Shown in pieces: positions 56,046 to 64,000 of a DNA stretch of 64,000 nt. Source of the DNA: Euphorbia lathyris. Taxonomy: Eukaryota; Streptophyta; Magnoliopsida; Malpighiales; Euphorbiaceae. How positions within the stretch are numbered: the first letter of the stretch is position 1; each line of letters starts with the position of its first letter. The position numbers were made by a program, and so were the translations under genes. The DNA lies in assembly GCF_963576675.1 (NCBI RefSeq), contig NC_088916.1, positions 10,454,501 to 10,518,500 of the forward strand. Direction: 5' to 3'. Below the pieces are notes generated by a model. The model searched no databases and was not told the origin of the DNA. It was given only the letters and a program-made list of their open reading frames with translations.

Positions 56046-57390
56046 TGTTGAAACACCTTTCCACATGATTTTGATTTGACAAAATTATTTAAGAATAATT
56101 AAATCTGCATGATAAAAATATTCTAACACATTAAATTTAAATGCTTTGATTTATTTGTACTAATGTGTTTGTTCAATGTTGAGTATTTTAATTCATAAGA
56201 CATTAAGTTGTAAAGCCCAAAGGCCAACAAGAGAAAGTCAAGCCCAAGTCAACGCCTGAAAGTCACACGGCCCAAGCAGATCAAAACGCAGCTCAAGCTG
56301 AACGAAACGCAAGCCCAACAAGAAGAAAGATCGAGAAGCCTTCGACCAAAAGCTTCAAGATGAAGCTGCTGAGTTGTGCAACAAGAAAGTCAGGTCAGCG
56401 GCTGACCTGAACAAACTTGGAGACAAAGCATTTCTATTTTGGGTAAAGTTCAGAAGACGCAAGAAGCTGTCTGGAAGACTTTGCCAAAAATATGGAAACA
56501 TTCTGACCAGCCTGACGAAAAGCTGCTGAGCACTGCCGAAGACAGAAGATACAAGAATGTAATTGGCTGAGGACGCTGAGCACGTACTGAGTGAAAGCAA
56601 CAGAAAGCCGTTTCCCTCTAACGGTTATTTCGAAATTCGAAATTACTGGTGCATCAAGGGTCACTATAAATAGGCCACTCAAACGCTTCATTCGATGCAG
56701 ATCTCAATCAAGTCGAAACACTGACCAGATTGATATTCGAAGTTCTGTTAAGAAAAGCAAAGAAAATCTTACACCAATTCTAATTTTGTGTAAAAGTCTA
56801 GAGTGATTTTATTTCATGTAATGTGTTCTTAGCAATTATTGTTTAGAACAAAAACACTTATCATTTCTAGAAGTATAGAAAGGAGAAGCTGAGTACTCGG
56901 TCATAGTACTCAGCGGTAGAAATAGGATTGAGTAGAGGAATAGAGGAAAGTACTCTTGTATACCCAGCTGCTATTGTAAAAGGTTTGTGCTCTACCTTAT
57001 AAAAGAGCTCAGTAGAGGATTCTAAAAAGCTCGGAAGGAATTTTGGGGACTGGACGTAGGCGGAGAGGCCGAACCAGGATACGTCTGCTGAGTAATATCT
57101 TTCTAACCCTTATCTCCTTAACATATTGCTTGCTATAATACTGCCTAGTTAAAATACTAAAAAGAACATAAGCTGAGTAGAGTGAACTGTGAAGCTGAGT
57201 TCAGGAACAGATTCCGACTTAGTCACCTGTTGACTAAGCTTGTATCTAAAACTTACTCAGTATCACTGTTCTAAAAGACTTTGAAAAAGTCTAAGTTCAA
57301 ATTAACAGTCAGCCTAACGTGAAATTTTTTAAAAAGTTCATAACCCCCCCCCCCTCCTTGGAACTATTATTGTCACGTTACACGGGACCA
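56046..57390 (+). mobile_element. SIRE/Maximus-like copia 3' LTR, copy 2
   Basis: Same organisation as 15208-16553: AAAATGGGGGAGTTTG before TGTTGAAACACC, TATAAATAG at 56665-56673, a shorter poly-C run at about 57343-57354, end GTTACACGGGACCA. Confidence 0.55.
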
Positions 57391-58481
57391 ATACGACCTA
57401 GGTGATCGCCTGAGGCGAGAGGCAGCTGTGAGCACGAACGTTTTCTGGCCCTAGTGATGAGTCTATGTTACACTCTGGCTAACAATTTATGTAGGTGGAC
57501 TTCACACGATGCGATGTGCGAGATACAAGATAAGACATGGACCCTATTTTTTGAGTTATTTAGCTTGTTTTACTTTGTTTTTATCGAAATTCTCTTAGAT
57601 TTATAATTTATGAGATTTTAAAATACTCGTTGCCACGTAGGTCTTCGATCGGCTACCCAGTCCCCGATCGGGAACTATGGTCATCGATTGGTGACCTTCG
57701 ACAGTTTTCAGGCAATTTTTTCATTTTCAATTATCATTTAAGAGAAAGAGAAAGAAATTTAGTGAAACTTAAGTGAAACTTGAGTGAAACTTAGTGAAAT
57801 TGAGTGAAAAGTGAGGTTTCTACACCAAATCTTACCAAACAAGCCATTTTAGAGGTTATAAGATCCAAATCCAACATTGTTTCGAAGTTATTAGTCGAGG
57901 AATCACGTTTTCTATAACTATATATTCCTCACTGATTATCCATTCTGAAGTCACTAAACTTCCAAAATTGATCTTTTGAGTCAAAATCTCTTTTAAACCG
58001 GTGAATTTCAGTTTAAGTTCGTGGGATACCATGTTTTATCATTTCAAGACACTTGCTACACGGGTCTGGGTTGCTGCTCAAGTCACAATCACGCGTACAC
58101 ATGCGTCGACCAGTCTTTCGGTATTTGAGGGACTTTTGGGCTTGGATCCATCTGTCCTGAAGATCGTTTACGTCGGACCTCTAGCCTAGTGGGGTCTGGT
58201 GGATCCATTGGGTTCGCCATTGGCCACCCTAGTTCATACATATTCATGTCAAAACAGAAGATCAAAAATACCTTAATGGCAGAAATGATACATTACAAAC
58301 AAACAAACAAGCTTAATGGTAGAAACCTCTCAATACCACTGAAACTAAGTTGAGCTTCGTTCGCATTTCTAGCTATGAGTTGGACCGAAATTCCATTTTC
58401 TACATTTTCATTTGGTTTTACATGATATTAGGAGGAGAAGAAGCAAGTTAAACAAGATCTCTAATAATTTCTTATGCGGGC
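57391..58481. other. Unannotated stretch, A' copy
   Basis: Counterpart of 16554-17645. It contains the short AGTGAAACTT run and an uninterpreted 62-codon open frame at 58001-58189. Nothing recognised. Confidence 0.4.
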
Positions 58482-58498
58482 AACCATACACCTAACAC

Positions 58499-59798
58499 TG
58501 CTGATTATTGCATTTAGAAGCGAAGCAACGAGGGGCGAGTTTGTTGTTAAATCATTTTACTCGACTCTAACATCAAGCACTAGGACGGTGGACTGGCAAA
58601 AGTTCATTTGGGGGCCTCTGATTCCCCCTTCTAGATCAATGACCGTGTGGAGGGTGGTACATGGTCAAATTCCAACCCAGTCTCTGCTTCAGCGGAAAGG
58701 GATTCATATGGCTACCCATTGTGTGCTTTGCTATGTAGCTATAGAAAATATAGATCACTTATTTATTCATTGTTCCTTTGTAGGCTCCTTTTGGCGGGTG
58801 ATTGGTAGGATTTTTGATCGAGCAATATCCGTCTCCCCTAGCTTTGGTTCCTTTTTCGACAACATTTGTAATATGAAATTTGGATCCCAGGTTACTGCTC
58901 ATTGGATCCTGGCTTTCGTCTCATGTGTCTGGCTCATATGGCAAAAAAAAAATGAAGCCTTGTTTAATCCAGAGATCCCTTCAATCCAAAATGTCATTTG
59001 CCTGCTATAGTGTCTTATTCGTGAACCGTATTTAATAATCAAGGGGTGCTTCTATACACAACGTGATGCTATTATTCTAGCTTGGTTACAAATCCCGTAG
59101 TGGCCGCCTCCTACTCCAAACATCATCCAGGTCCGGTGGATCAGTCCGCCTCAAAACTGGCTGAAAGTTAATGTCGATTGATCAACGCTTGGAGCTCCAG
59201 GGGCAGGGGTGCTGGTGGGATTTTTCACACAAACCGGGGATCCACTAGGAGTTTTGAATTTCCTATCCCGTCAACCTTCACCTATATAGTAGAGCTGAAA
59301 GTAATAATTTTTGCAGTTGATATGGCTTGGGAGAAAAAATGGCATAATTTATGGATTGAATCCGACTCAACGTTTGTGGTTAATAAACTGAAATTGAGAT
59401 CAATACAGGTTCCTTGATCTGTCCATGAAGAATGGATGAAATGCCTCAACCAATGCTCGCAGATGATGATTGTAATTACTCACATCTACAGAGAAGACAA
59501 TCATGTAGTGGATGCCTTGGCCCGCTTCAGTGTTTCTTCCTCAGACATCACTTGGTGGCACTCGACGCCAGCCTTTTGTCATTCAATGCTGTTTGATGAT
59601 ATTTATAATATTGGTCACTTTAGATTTCGTTAGTTTCTTTGTTCTTTGTTTTTTGGATTCTTTCTCCTCCTCTTGTTTGACATTATAATTTTTTATTTAT
59701 TGATTTTTTTCCGGGTTTTACAGTGCTTGAACTTGGAGTACCGACCTAATTGGGATGTCAAGTTTCAAGTTATTGTATCGTCCCATTTCTTATAAAAA
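58499..59798 (+). mobile_element. 5'-truncated LINE, copy 2
   Basis: AACCATACACCTAACAC at 58482-58498 and 59799-59815 bounds the same LINE insertion as 17663-18963. Confidence 0.85.
58519..59633 (+). pseudogene. LINE ORF2 C-terminus (zf-RVT and RNase H), copy 2
   Basis: Here the zf-RVT frame runs open from upstream flank to 59010 (178 codons) because the TGA of copy 1 is TCA, reading SFYSTLTSSTRTVDWQKFIW. The RNase H part has the same frameshift and stops as copy 1. The apparent start codon lies in flanking DNA and has no meaning for the LINE. Confidence 0.8.
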
Positions 59799-59815
59799 AA
59801 CCATACACCTAACAC

Positions 59816-60384
59816 CCATAACTACCTAATTGAAAGCAAGTTTATGTAGATGATTTGTAAAGAAGCCTGCTAATTAAGACAGTTTCTTAAGAGAGGACAA
59901 TATGTTATTCCTAACAAAATAGTACAATATCTCATGGTGAGGAGCGAAATGCAAACAACTAAAAAATAAGTAACCAAACGTCTTCTAAACTTGCAGTTAA
60001 TCTTTTAGTGCTTCTTTTCTTTTTCTTTTTTCATAAATATATTGTGCTCTTATGAAGATTGAAATTTGGGTTTTCTTTTAAATATAAATGGCTATTATTT
60101 TTTTATATAATTTATGAAATATTTCAAATTGATCCAATGGAAAAGATGGATGTTTACAACTATGATTAAATAACATCTCAAACAAATTTATAAATTTAAA
60201 TTAATCTTAGAACGAAGCGACATTTATAGGTAAAGAAAGAATCAACAAACTTATATTTCAGAAGCGGTGAAACATTGCCATTTTGATTAAAGCAAGAAAA
60301 CATTGTTTAAAGCAAGAAAAAATGAGAAGATTTAAAAAGGGTAGAAATATAGATACTATATGTACGCATTTGATCTTACAATTA
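59816..60384. other. AT-rich stretch, no feature
   Basis: To 60092 this is the end of block A'. From 60093 to 60384 it is unique-looking AT-rich DNA with no recognisable gene. Confidence 0.6.
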
Positions 60385-60398
60385 GATAATATATTCTT

Positions 60399-60903
60399 CG
60401 GGAAGCCCAGGGAAGGGGTTGTCAAGTTGAATACGGATGGCTCCTGTCTTAGTAATGGCAGAATTGCTGCTGGTGGAGTTCTTCGGGATGCTAGTGGCGC
60501 CTGGCTGGCTGGGTTTACCCATAACTTAGGTACGGGCTCCTCCTTTACTGCGGAGCTCTGGGGGATCTTGTCTGGCATTAAACTCGCCATTCGCATGGGT
60601 GTTAAAAGACTTTCGGTGGAGTCTGATAATTTGGAGGCTATCAACAGGATTTCGGATATACAGGCTGTTTGTCTTAAGAGTCAGAATCTCATTAAAGCCA
60701 TCGTGAGGCTTCGTCCTGCCTTCGATTCTCTTACCTTCTTCCATATTTATAGGGAGCAAAACCGCGTGGCGGATCGCTTGGCAGCTGCTGGGCATGGGGG
60801 GATGTTAGGTGTTTCTACCCTTTCCGTTCCTCCTTCTTTTCTGTTACCTTCTCTTCTTGAGGATAGGATTGGGGTCAGTCTTCCTAGACTGATCCCGGGT
60901 TAG
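60399..60903 (+). CDS. LINE RNase H domain (RVT_3 type), intact fragment
   Basis: The frame reads REGVVKLNTDGSCLSNGRIA, AGGVLRDASGAWLAGF, TAELWGILSGIKLAIRMG, LSVESDNLEAINRI and YREQNRVADRLAAAGHG, ending at a stop at 60903. Catalytic D, E, D, D are all in place. The domain belongs to the RNase H found at the C-terminus of plant LINE ORF2, which degrades the RNA strand after reverse transcription. The open frame extends 38 codons upstream into host DNA only by chance. Without RT it cannot act in transposition. Confidence 0.82.
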
Positions 60904-60949
60904 GTTTTTGTTTGTTTGTTTTTTTTCTTCCCTTCTTACCAAAAAAAAC
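60399..60949 (+). mobile_element. Young 5'-truncated LINE insertion with 14-bp target duplication
   Basis: GATAATATATTCTT is at 60385-60398 and 60950-60963. The insert is 551 bp: a complete RNase H coding end, a T-rich 3' UTR and the tail ACCAAAAAAAAC. The lack of any stop or frameshift suggests recent insertion. Confidence 0.88.
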
Positions 60950-60963
60950 GATAATATATTCTT

Positions 60964-61434
60964 AAGGAATAATTCAAATTCATCGTAAGATAATTCCGTA
61001 AGATAATTCCATATTTACTAGTGTACTATTAATTCAAAATTTTAATCTATTTTATATTAATTAATCAGAATTTAAGGAAAGATGTTGTTATTTGACTTAT
61101 TATTTTTCTCTAAGTATATATATTAGATGGATAATATTCTCAAGTTATATGCACATAAAAATCTATATTTAAATGAATTTATAAATGAAATAATCACAAT
61201 TTTTTTAATATAAAAGTAATAATTTAGATTTTTCATATTTTCACATGATATAACATTTATGGTCGAGACTACTTTTATCTCTAAACATCGAACTTTATTA
61301 TACTTATCCGATGAAAAAAAACCACTAATACTTTTTACTTAAGTTTCTTCACGATGGTGATCAATTTTTTATCAATTTTTTTTATTCTAAATTTTTTATT
61401 TTGCTTTACCAAACTTTCATGTTCTAATTAATAA
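60964..61434. other. AT-rich stretch, no feature
   Basis: Very AT-rich, short open frames only. From about 61350 it resembles 9030-9110. Confidence 0.6.
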
Positions 61435-61940
61435 AGAGATAAAGTTTAAATTTAACCCCAACGTTTTAAGGGAAGTGCATATTTAGCCTTATAGCATATG
61501 AAAAAATTGGTTTAACCGGTATTTAACTGCCACTTCAAAACTTTCAAATATCAATTATATCTAAGATATTTAGTGTATTACTAAAAAAATTATAAAATTT
61601 CTGTTAAAATGCTAAAAACTAAATCTGCTATATATAGTTAATCACAATTTTTTTTATCAAACTGTCTAAAATATTTACTACGTTATTAATATACTTATAA
61701 AAAACCAACAAAAAAATATACGAAACTACTTCAATTTATTGATAAACTTATTTGTAAAGTCCAATGTGACACTTAAATAACAATTAAACCATTTTTTTCA
61801 AATTTTTGATAATGTCTGGCTAAAATAGATCTTGCTTAGAATTGTTAAGGTTTAATTTACACTATTTCATACATTATGGCTAAATTTGCATTTTGCCTGA
61901 AACGTAAAGTTAAATTTGGTCTTTATCCGATTAATAAATT
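61435..61940. mobile_element. MITE with long degenerate inverted ends
   Basis: The left end (AAATTTAACCCCAACGTTTT, then GTGCATATTTAGCC) is mirrored on the right by GGCTAAATTTGCATTTTGCC and ACGTAAAGTTAAATTTGG. Inner pieces also mirror (AATTGGTTTAACCGGTATTT against AACAATTAAACCATTTTTTT). About 500 bp, no coding. The paralogue near 9100-10130 hosts the nested MITE at 9487. Confidence 0.55.
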
Positions 61941-62097
61941 TGTGATAGAAGTTAAAGACTTAAAATTCTTTCTTAATTAAAAAATCGTTAAAATATTATT
62001 TTAATAATAGTTTAATAAAAAATCATGAGGACTTTTTTTAAGGACACTAATAGGTGAAATTGGTTCTAAAGCTTTTATAGAAACTGCACTTAGTGTA

Positions 62098-62362
62098 ATT
62101 AATAAATGGGATAAGAATCGAATTTGACTCTAACATTTTCGGTGGAGCGCATATTTAGTCCTAATATATGAAGTTGTGAAAATTTAACCCTAATTTTTTC
62201 AAACAAAACTAATTTTAGTTCTGTGTTACCGAAAATTTGAAAAAACCTGTTTAAATATTGTTTAACTATGTCATGGGACCTTATAAACATGTATTTCTTA
62301 TCTTAGGATTAAATCTACATTTTAATAGGGTTAGGTTAAATCTGAACTTATCTTTAATAAAT
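62098..62362. mobile_element. MITE of the ATGGGATAAGAATCG family, short form
   Basis: The left end ATTAATAAATGGGATAAGAA is mirrored by TTATCTTTAATAAATAGATT near 62345-62362. The left edge is the cleanest empty-site paralogue for the PMD insertion. Confidence 0.5.
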
Positions 62363-62399
62363 AGATTTTAAAAATTAAAGAAATTAAAAAAAAATCAGA

Positions 62400-62830
62400 A
62401 GTTGATAAGTTTGACAGATCAAGCTGAGGTATGACTCTACCAAATTACCAATTGAAGACCTGACACAATGTGAATACACCTAAGGTTGCTGCATATAAAA
62501 ATACAAATACACCTACAAAAACAAAGAGAGTGGTGGGTCTTCTCTGCCGCGATAACCCAACCCCTGCTTCTGGTCAGAAACAAGCGGCTGTTGAAGGATC
62601 ATCCACGGATAGTCATGAACCCATACAAAATTATCTTCATGATTCCAAACAAACAAATATTGGAGGTAATTGCTTACCTTTTTTTTTCTTGTTTACAATC
62701 TGCTTAGAATAGGAAGAAAAGAAGTTTATTTCACTTGTGATCTTGATATTTGTTTTATACAGGAGATATTTGCACAGCTAGTCAATGTCCAGAGGTTGGT
62801 AGTTGATATTTGTTTTATACAGGAGATATT
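62400..62830 (+). other. Cassette 5' shoulder remnant with exon-like pieces
   Basis: It has GACAGATCAAGCTGAGGTAT, then AAGGTTGCTGCATATAAAAA, which in A belongs to the end of the CDT1 exon, then the SSTDSHEPIQ reading and the EIFAQLVNVQR piece (62762-62793). A 59-bp direct duplication starting GATATTTGTTTTATACAGGA ends it at 62829. After that it joins LINE sequence with no GH9 or TPS exon. Confidence 0.5.
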
Positions 62831-63121
62831 TCCCAAAATACAATTCAGACTTATGCCAGTTCACAATCTGACCCGAGACAATGCCATAGAAATCAAACGG
62901 TCCAGCAATAACCCAAACATTAGGGAGTGTTACCTTACAAAACAATCGAATTACATCCGCATATAGCAAATGTGTTGGCATCTTATGATTTCTAGAGTAG
63001 ACCACATTGGGTCAAATTGACCAAGATCAAAAAGGCGTGTAATGCTTCGACTAAAAAAATGTTCAGCTATACTAAATAGGATCAGAGAAAGAGGGGCTCC
63101 CTGTCTTACCCCCACGAGAGC
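62831..63121 (-). pseudogene. LINE reverse transcriptase fragment, second copy
   Basis: Reverse-strand copy of about 31290-31565: VGVRQGAPLSLILFSIAEHF and HLLYADVIRLFCK, where the catalytic YADD now reads YADV. NWHKSELYFGK follows. A deletion removed the stretch equivalent to 31570-32200, so that the flank of the Ty3 site follows at once. Confidence 0.8.
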
Positions 63122-63455
63122 AATCCAACTTTTATTTTGCTTTACCAAATTTTTCAGTGTTCCAATTAATAAATTTTTTAACGAAATTGAAGCCTTCAAA
63201 TTAGTTTTTAATAACAAAATTCTTAAAATATTATTTTAATAATTGTTTGAAATTGGTTCTAAAAGTTCTATAAAAAGTGCAATTAGTGTAAATAATAAAT
63301 GGGATAAGAACCAAATTTAAACCTAACATTTTTTACGAAGTCCAAATTTAGCTCTAATGCCGGAAATGATTTAAATTGAATTATAACGTTTTCAAGCAAA
63401 ATCAATTTTAGCTCTACGTTAACAAAAATTTGAAAAAGCCGGTTATAGTGTTATT
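63122..63455. repeat. Empty-site paralogue of the Ty3 insertion region
   Basis: Matches 32200-32380 joined directly to 42127-42330. At 63254-63265 TTGGTTCTAAAA reads with one GTTCT and no element. It ends where the copia LTR begins. Confidence 0.8.
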
Positions 63456-63651
63456 TGTAAAACTAAAAGAAAGTAAATGAAAATCGCTACCCTTTATTAT
63501 TGTAGTCTGAATATTTATAATCGACAATGAGGGGTATAATAGGAAATATCAAAATACAGCTCAACATTAGCTGTTAGACTAACAACTAATTTTCCCGCCA
63601 GAATTGGGGTCTATTATGACCACTAGTTGAACACGTGCTACATTCTCAACA
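63456..63651 (-). repeat. 3' LTR of a reverse-strand copia element
   Basis: On the reverse strand it begins TGTTGAGAATGTAGCACG right after the purine tract GAAGAGGGAG and ends GTTTTACA. Length is about 196 bp. The left boundary is exact because the paralogue at 42330 diverges there. The 5 bp before it, TTATT, are the expected target duplication; the other side is outside the window. Confidence 0.75.
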
Positions 63652-64000
63652 CTCCCTCTTCACGTGTGAAATATCCTTCACCTTTATACTTGTTTTTCTA
63701 TCTTTTACTTGTTCCATTTCAACAATTCCCATCTTCGATATCATAGGTAACATTTGAGCAAATGTTAATGGCTTCGTGAAGACATCTGCCAGCTGGTTTT
63801 CAGAAGCTATATATGGAGTACATAAGAGCCCACTCTGTAAATGTTCCCGGACTATGTGACAATCAATGTCCAAATGTTTTGTCCGTTCATGGAAAACCGA
63901 ATTTTCTGCAATATGAATTGCAGCTTTGTTATCACAGAACAAAGGAATTGGTTTTTCAATATCCAATCCTAACTCTGTCAGCAAATATGTGATCCATTTC
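63646..64000 (-). CDS. copia polyprotein C-terminus (RNase H), partial at window edge
   Basis: The frame runs off the right edge. It reads IPLFCDNKAAIHIAENSVFH, ERTKHLDIDCHIVREHLQSG and ENQLADVFTKPL, the unmistakable end of the Ty1/copia RNase H domain, then a short tail to a stop at 63646. No stops or shifts within 118 codons, so the element may be young. It is truncated only by the window. The 3' LTR follows directly. Confidence 0.9.
   Translation of the reverse strand, partial: KWITYLLTELGLDIEKPIPLFCDNKAAIHIAENSVFHERTKHLDIDCHIVREHLQSGLLCTPYIASENQLADVFTKPLTFAQMLPMISKMGIVEMEQVKDRKTSIKVKDISHVKREC

Larger units (their letters stand above)
45862..60092. repeat. Segmental duplication block A' (copy 2)
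   Basis: Second copy of 4429-19256, same orientation, about 14.2 kb. It lacks 8598-10616 of copy 1 (join at about 49979-49981, ATTTTCTAAA to TATGAATACACC) and keeps 53397-54905, which copy 1 lost. Its left neighbour is cassette B3, as the right neighbour of block A is cassette B1. Confidence 0.9.

Noticed and set aside
1..64000. Functional host gene or a bacterial-type defence system
   Set aside because: No continuous host coding sequence was found; all gene matches are short, broken and embedded in repeats.

Overview
The window is nuclear DNA from a flowering plant, probably a eudicot. It is AT-rich and dense with plant-type transposable elements: Ty3 elements of Tat type, copia LTRs, LINE ORF2 fragments with RNase H, a plant-mobile-domain element and many MITEs. 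It also holds intron-bearing scraps of plant genes. I see no complete, plausibly functional host gene, and no rRNA, tRNA, CRISPR or bacterial feature. The species cannot be named from the sequence alone.

The layout comes from repeated duplication of one pseudogene cassette. In order, a cassette holds: a glycosyl hydrolase family 9 (GH9) exon and an unidentified exon that is doubled into a long inverted repeat; the tail of a class II trehalose-6-phosphate synthase (TPS); another unidentified exon; and a flank (block X) with an F-box exon and a tandem array. Block X is at 1-3872 and again (X') at about 25040-29236. Block A (4429-19256, 14.8 kb) is repeated as A' (45862-60092). Short cassettes lie at 19264-21545 (B1), 21545-25040 (B2) and about 42640-45855 (B3). 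The order is X-A-B1-B2-X'-[LTR piece, LINE, Ty3 element]-B3-A'-tail.

Blocks A and A' each hold a 3.3-kb plant-mobile-domain element with an 8-bp target duplication, a tandem TPS/CDT1/TPS chimera, a SIRE-like copia 3' LTR and a 5'-truncated LINE with a 17-bp target duplication. They differ by two kilobase-scale indels and scattered substitutions.

From about 29237 to 42126 the window is transposon on transposon: an LTR-like piece, a reverse-strand LINE that itself carries a 267-bp LINE tail insertion, then a complete but dead Tat-type Ty3 element (32381-42126, 5-bp target duplication GTTCT). That element has sense gag-protease-RT-RNase H-integrase and an antisense intron-bearing gene downstream. 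The right end (60092-64000) holds a young LINE RNase H insertion, two MITEs, a second copy of the sequence flanking the Ty3 element but without the element, and the 3' end of a reverse-strand copia element cut by the window edge.

The genes do not form a pathway. The biology on view is genome dynamics: exon capture and chimera formation, long inverted repeats that could seed small RNAs, several target duplications that can be checked against empty sites inside the same window, and decay dominated by changes to TAG stop codons.
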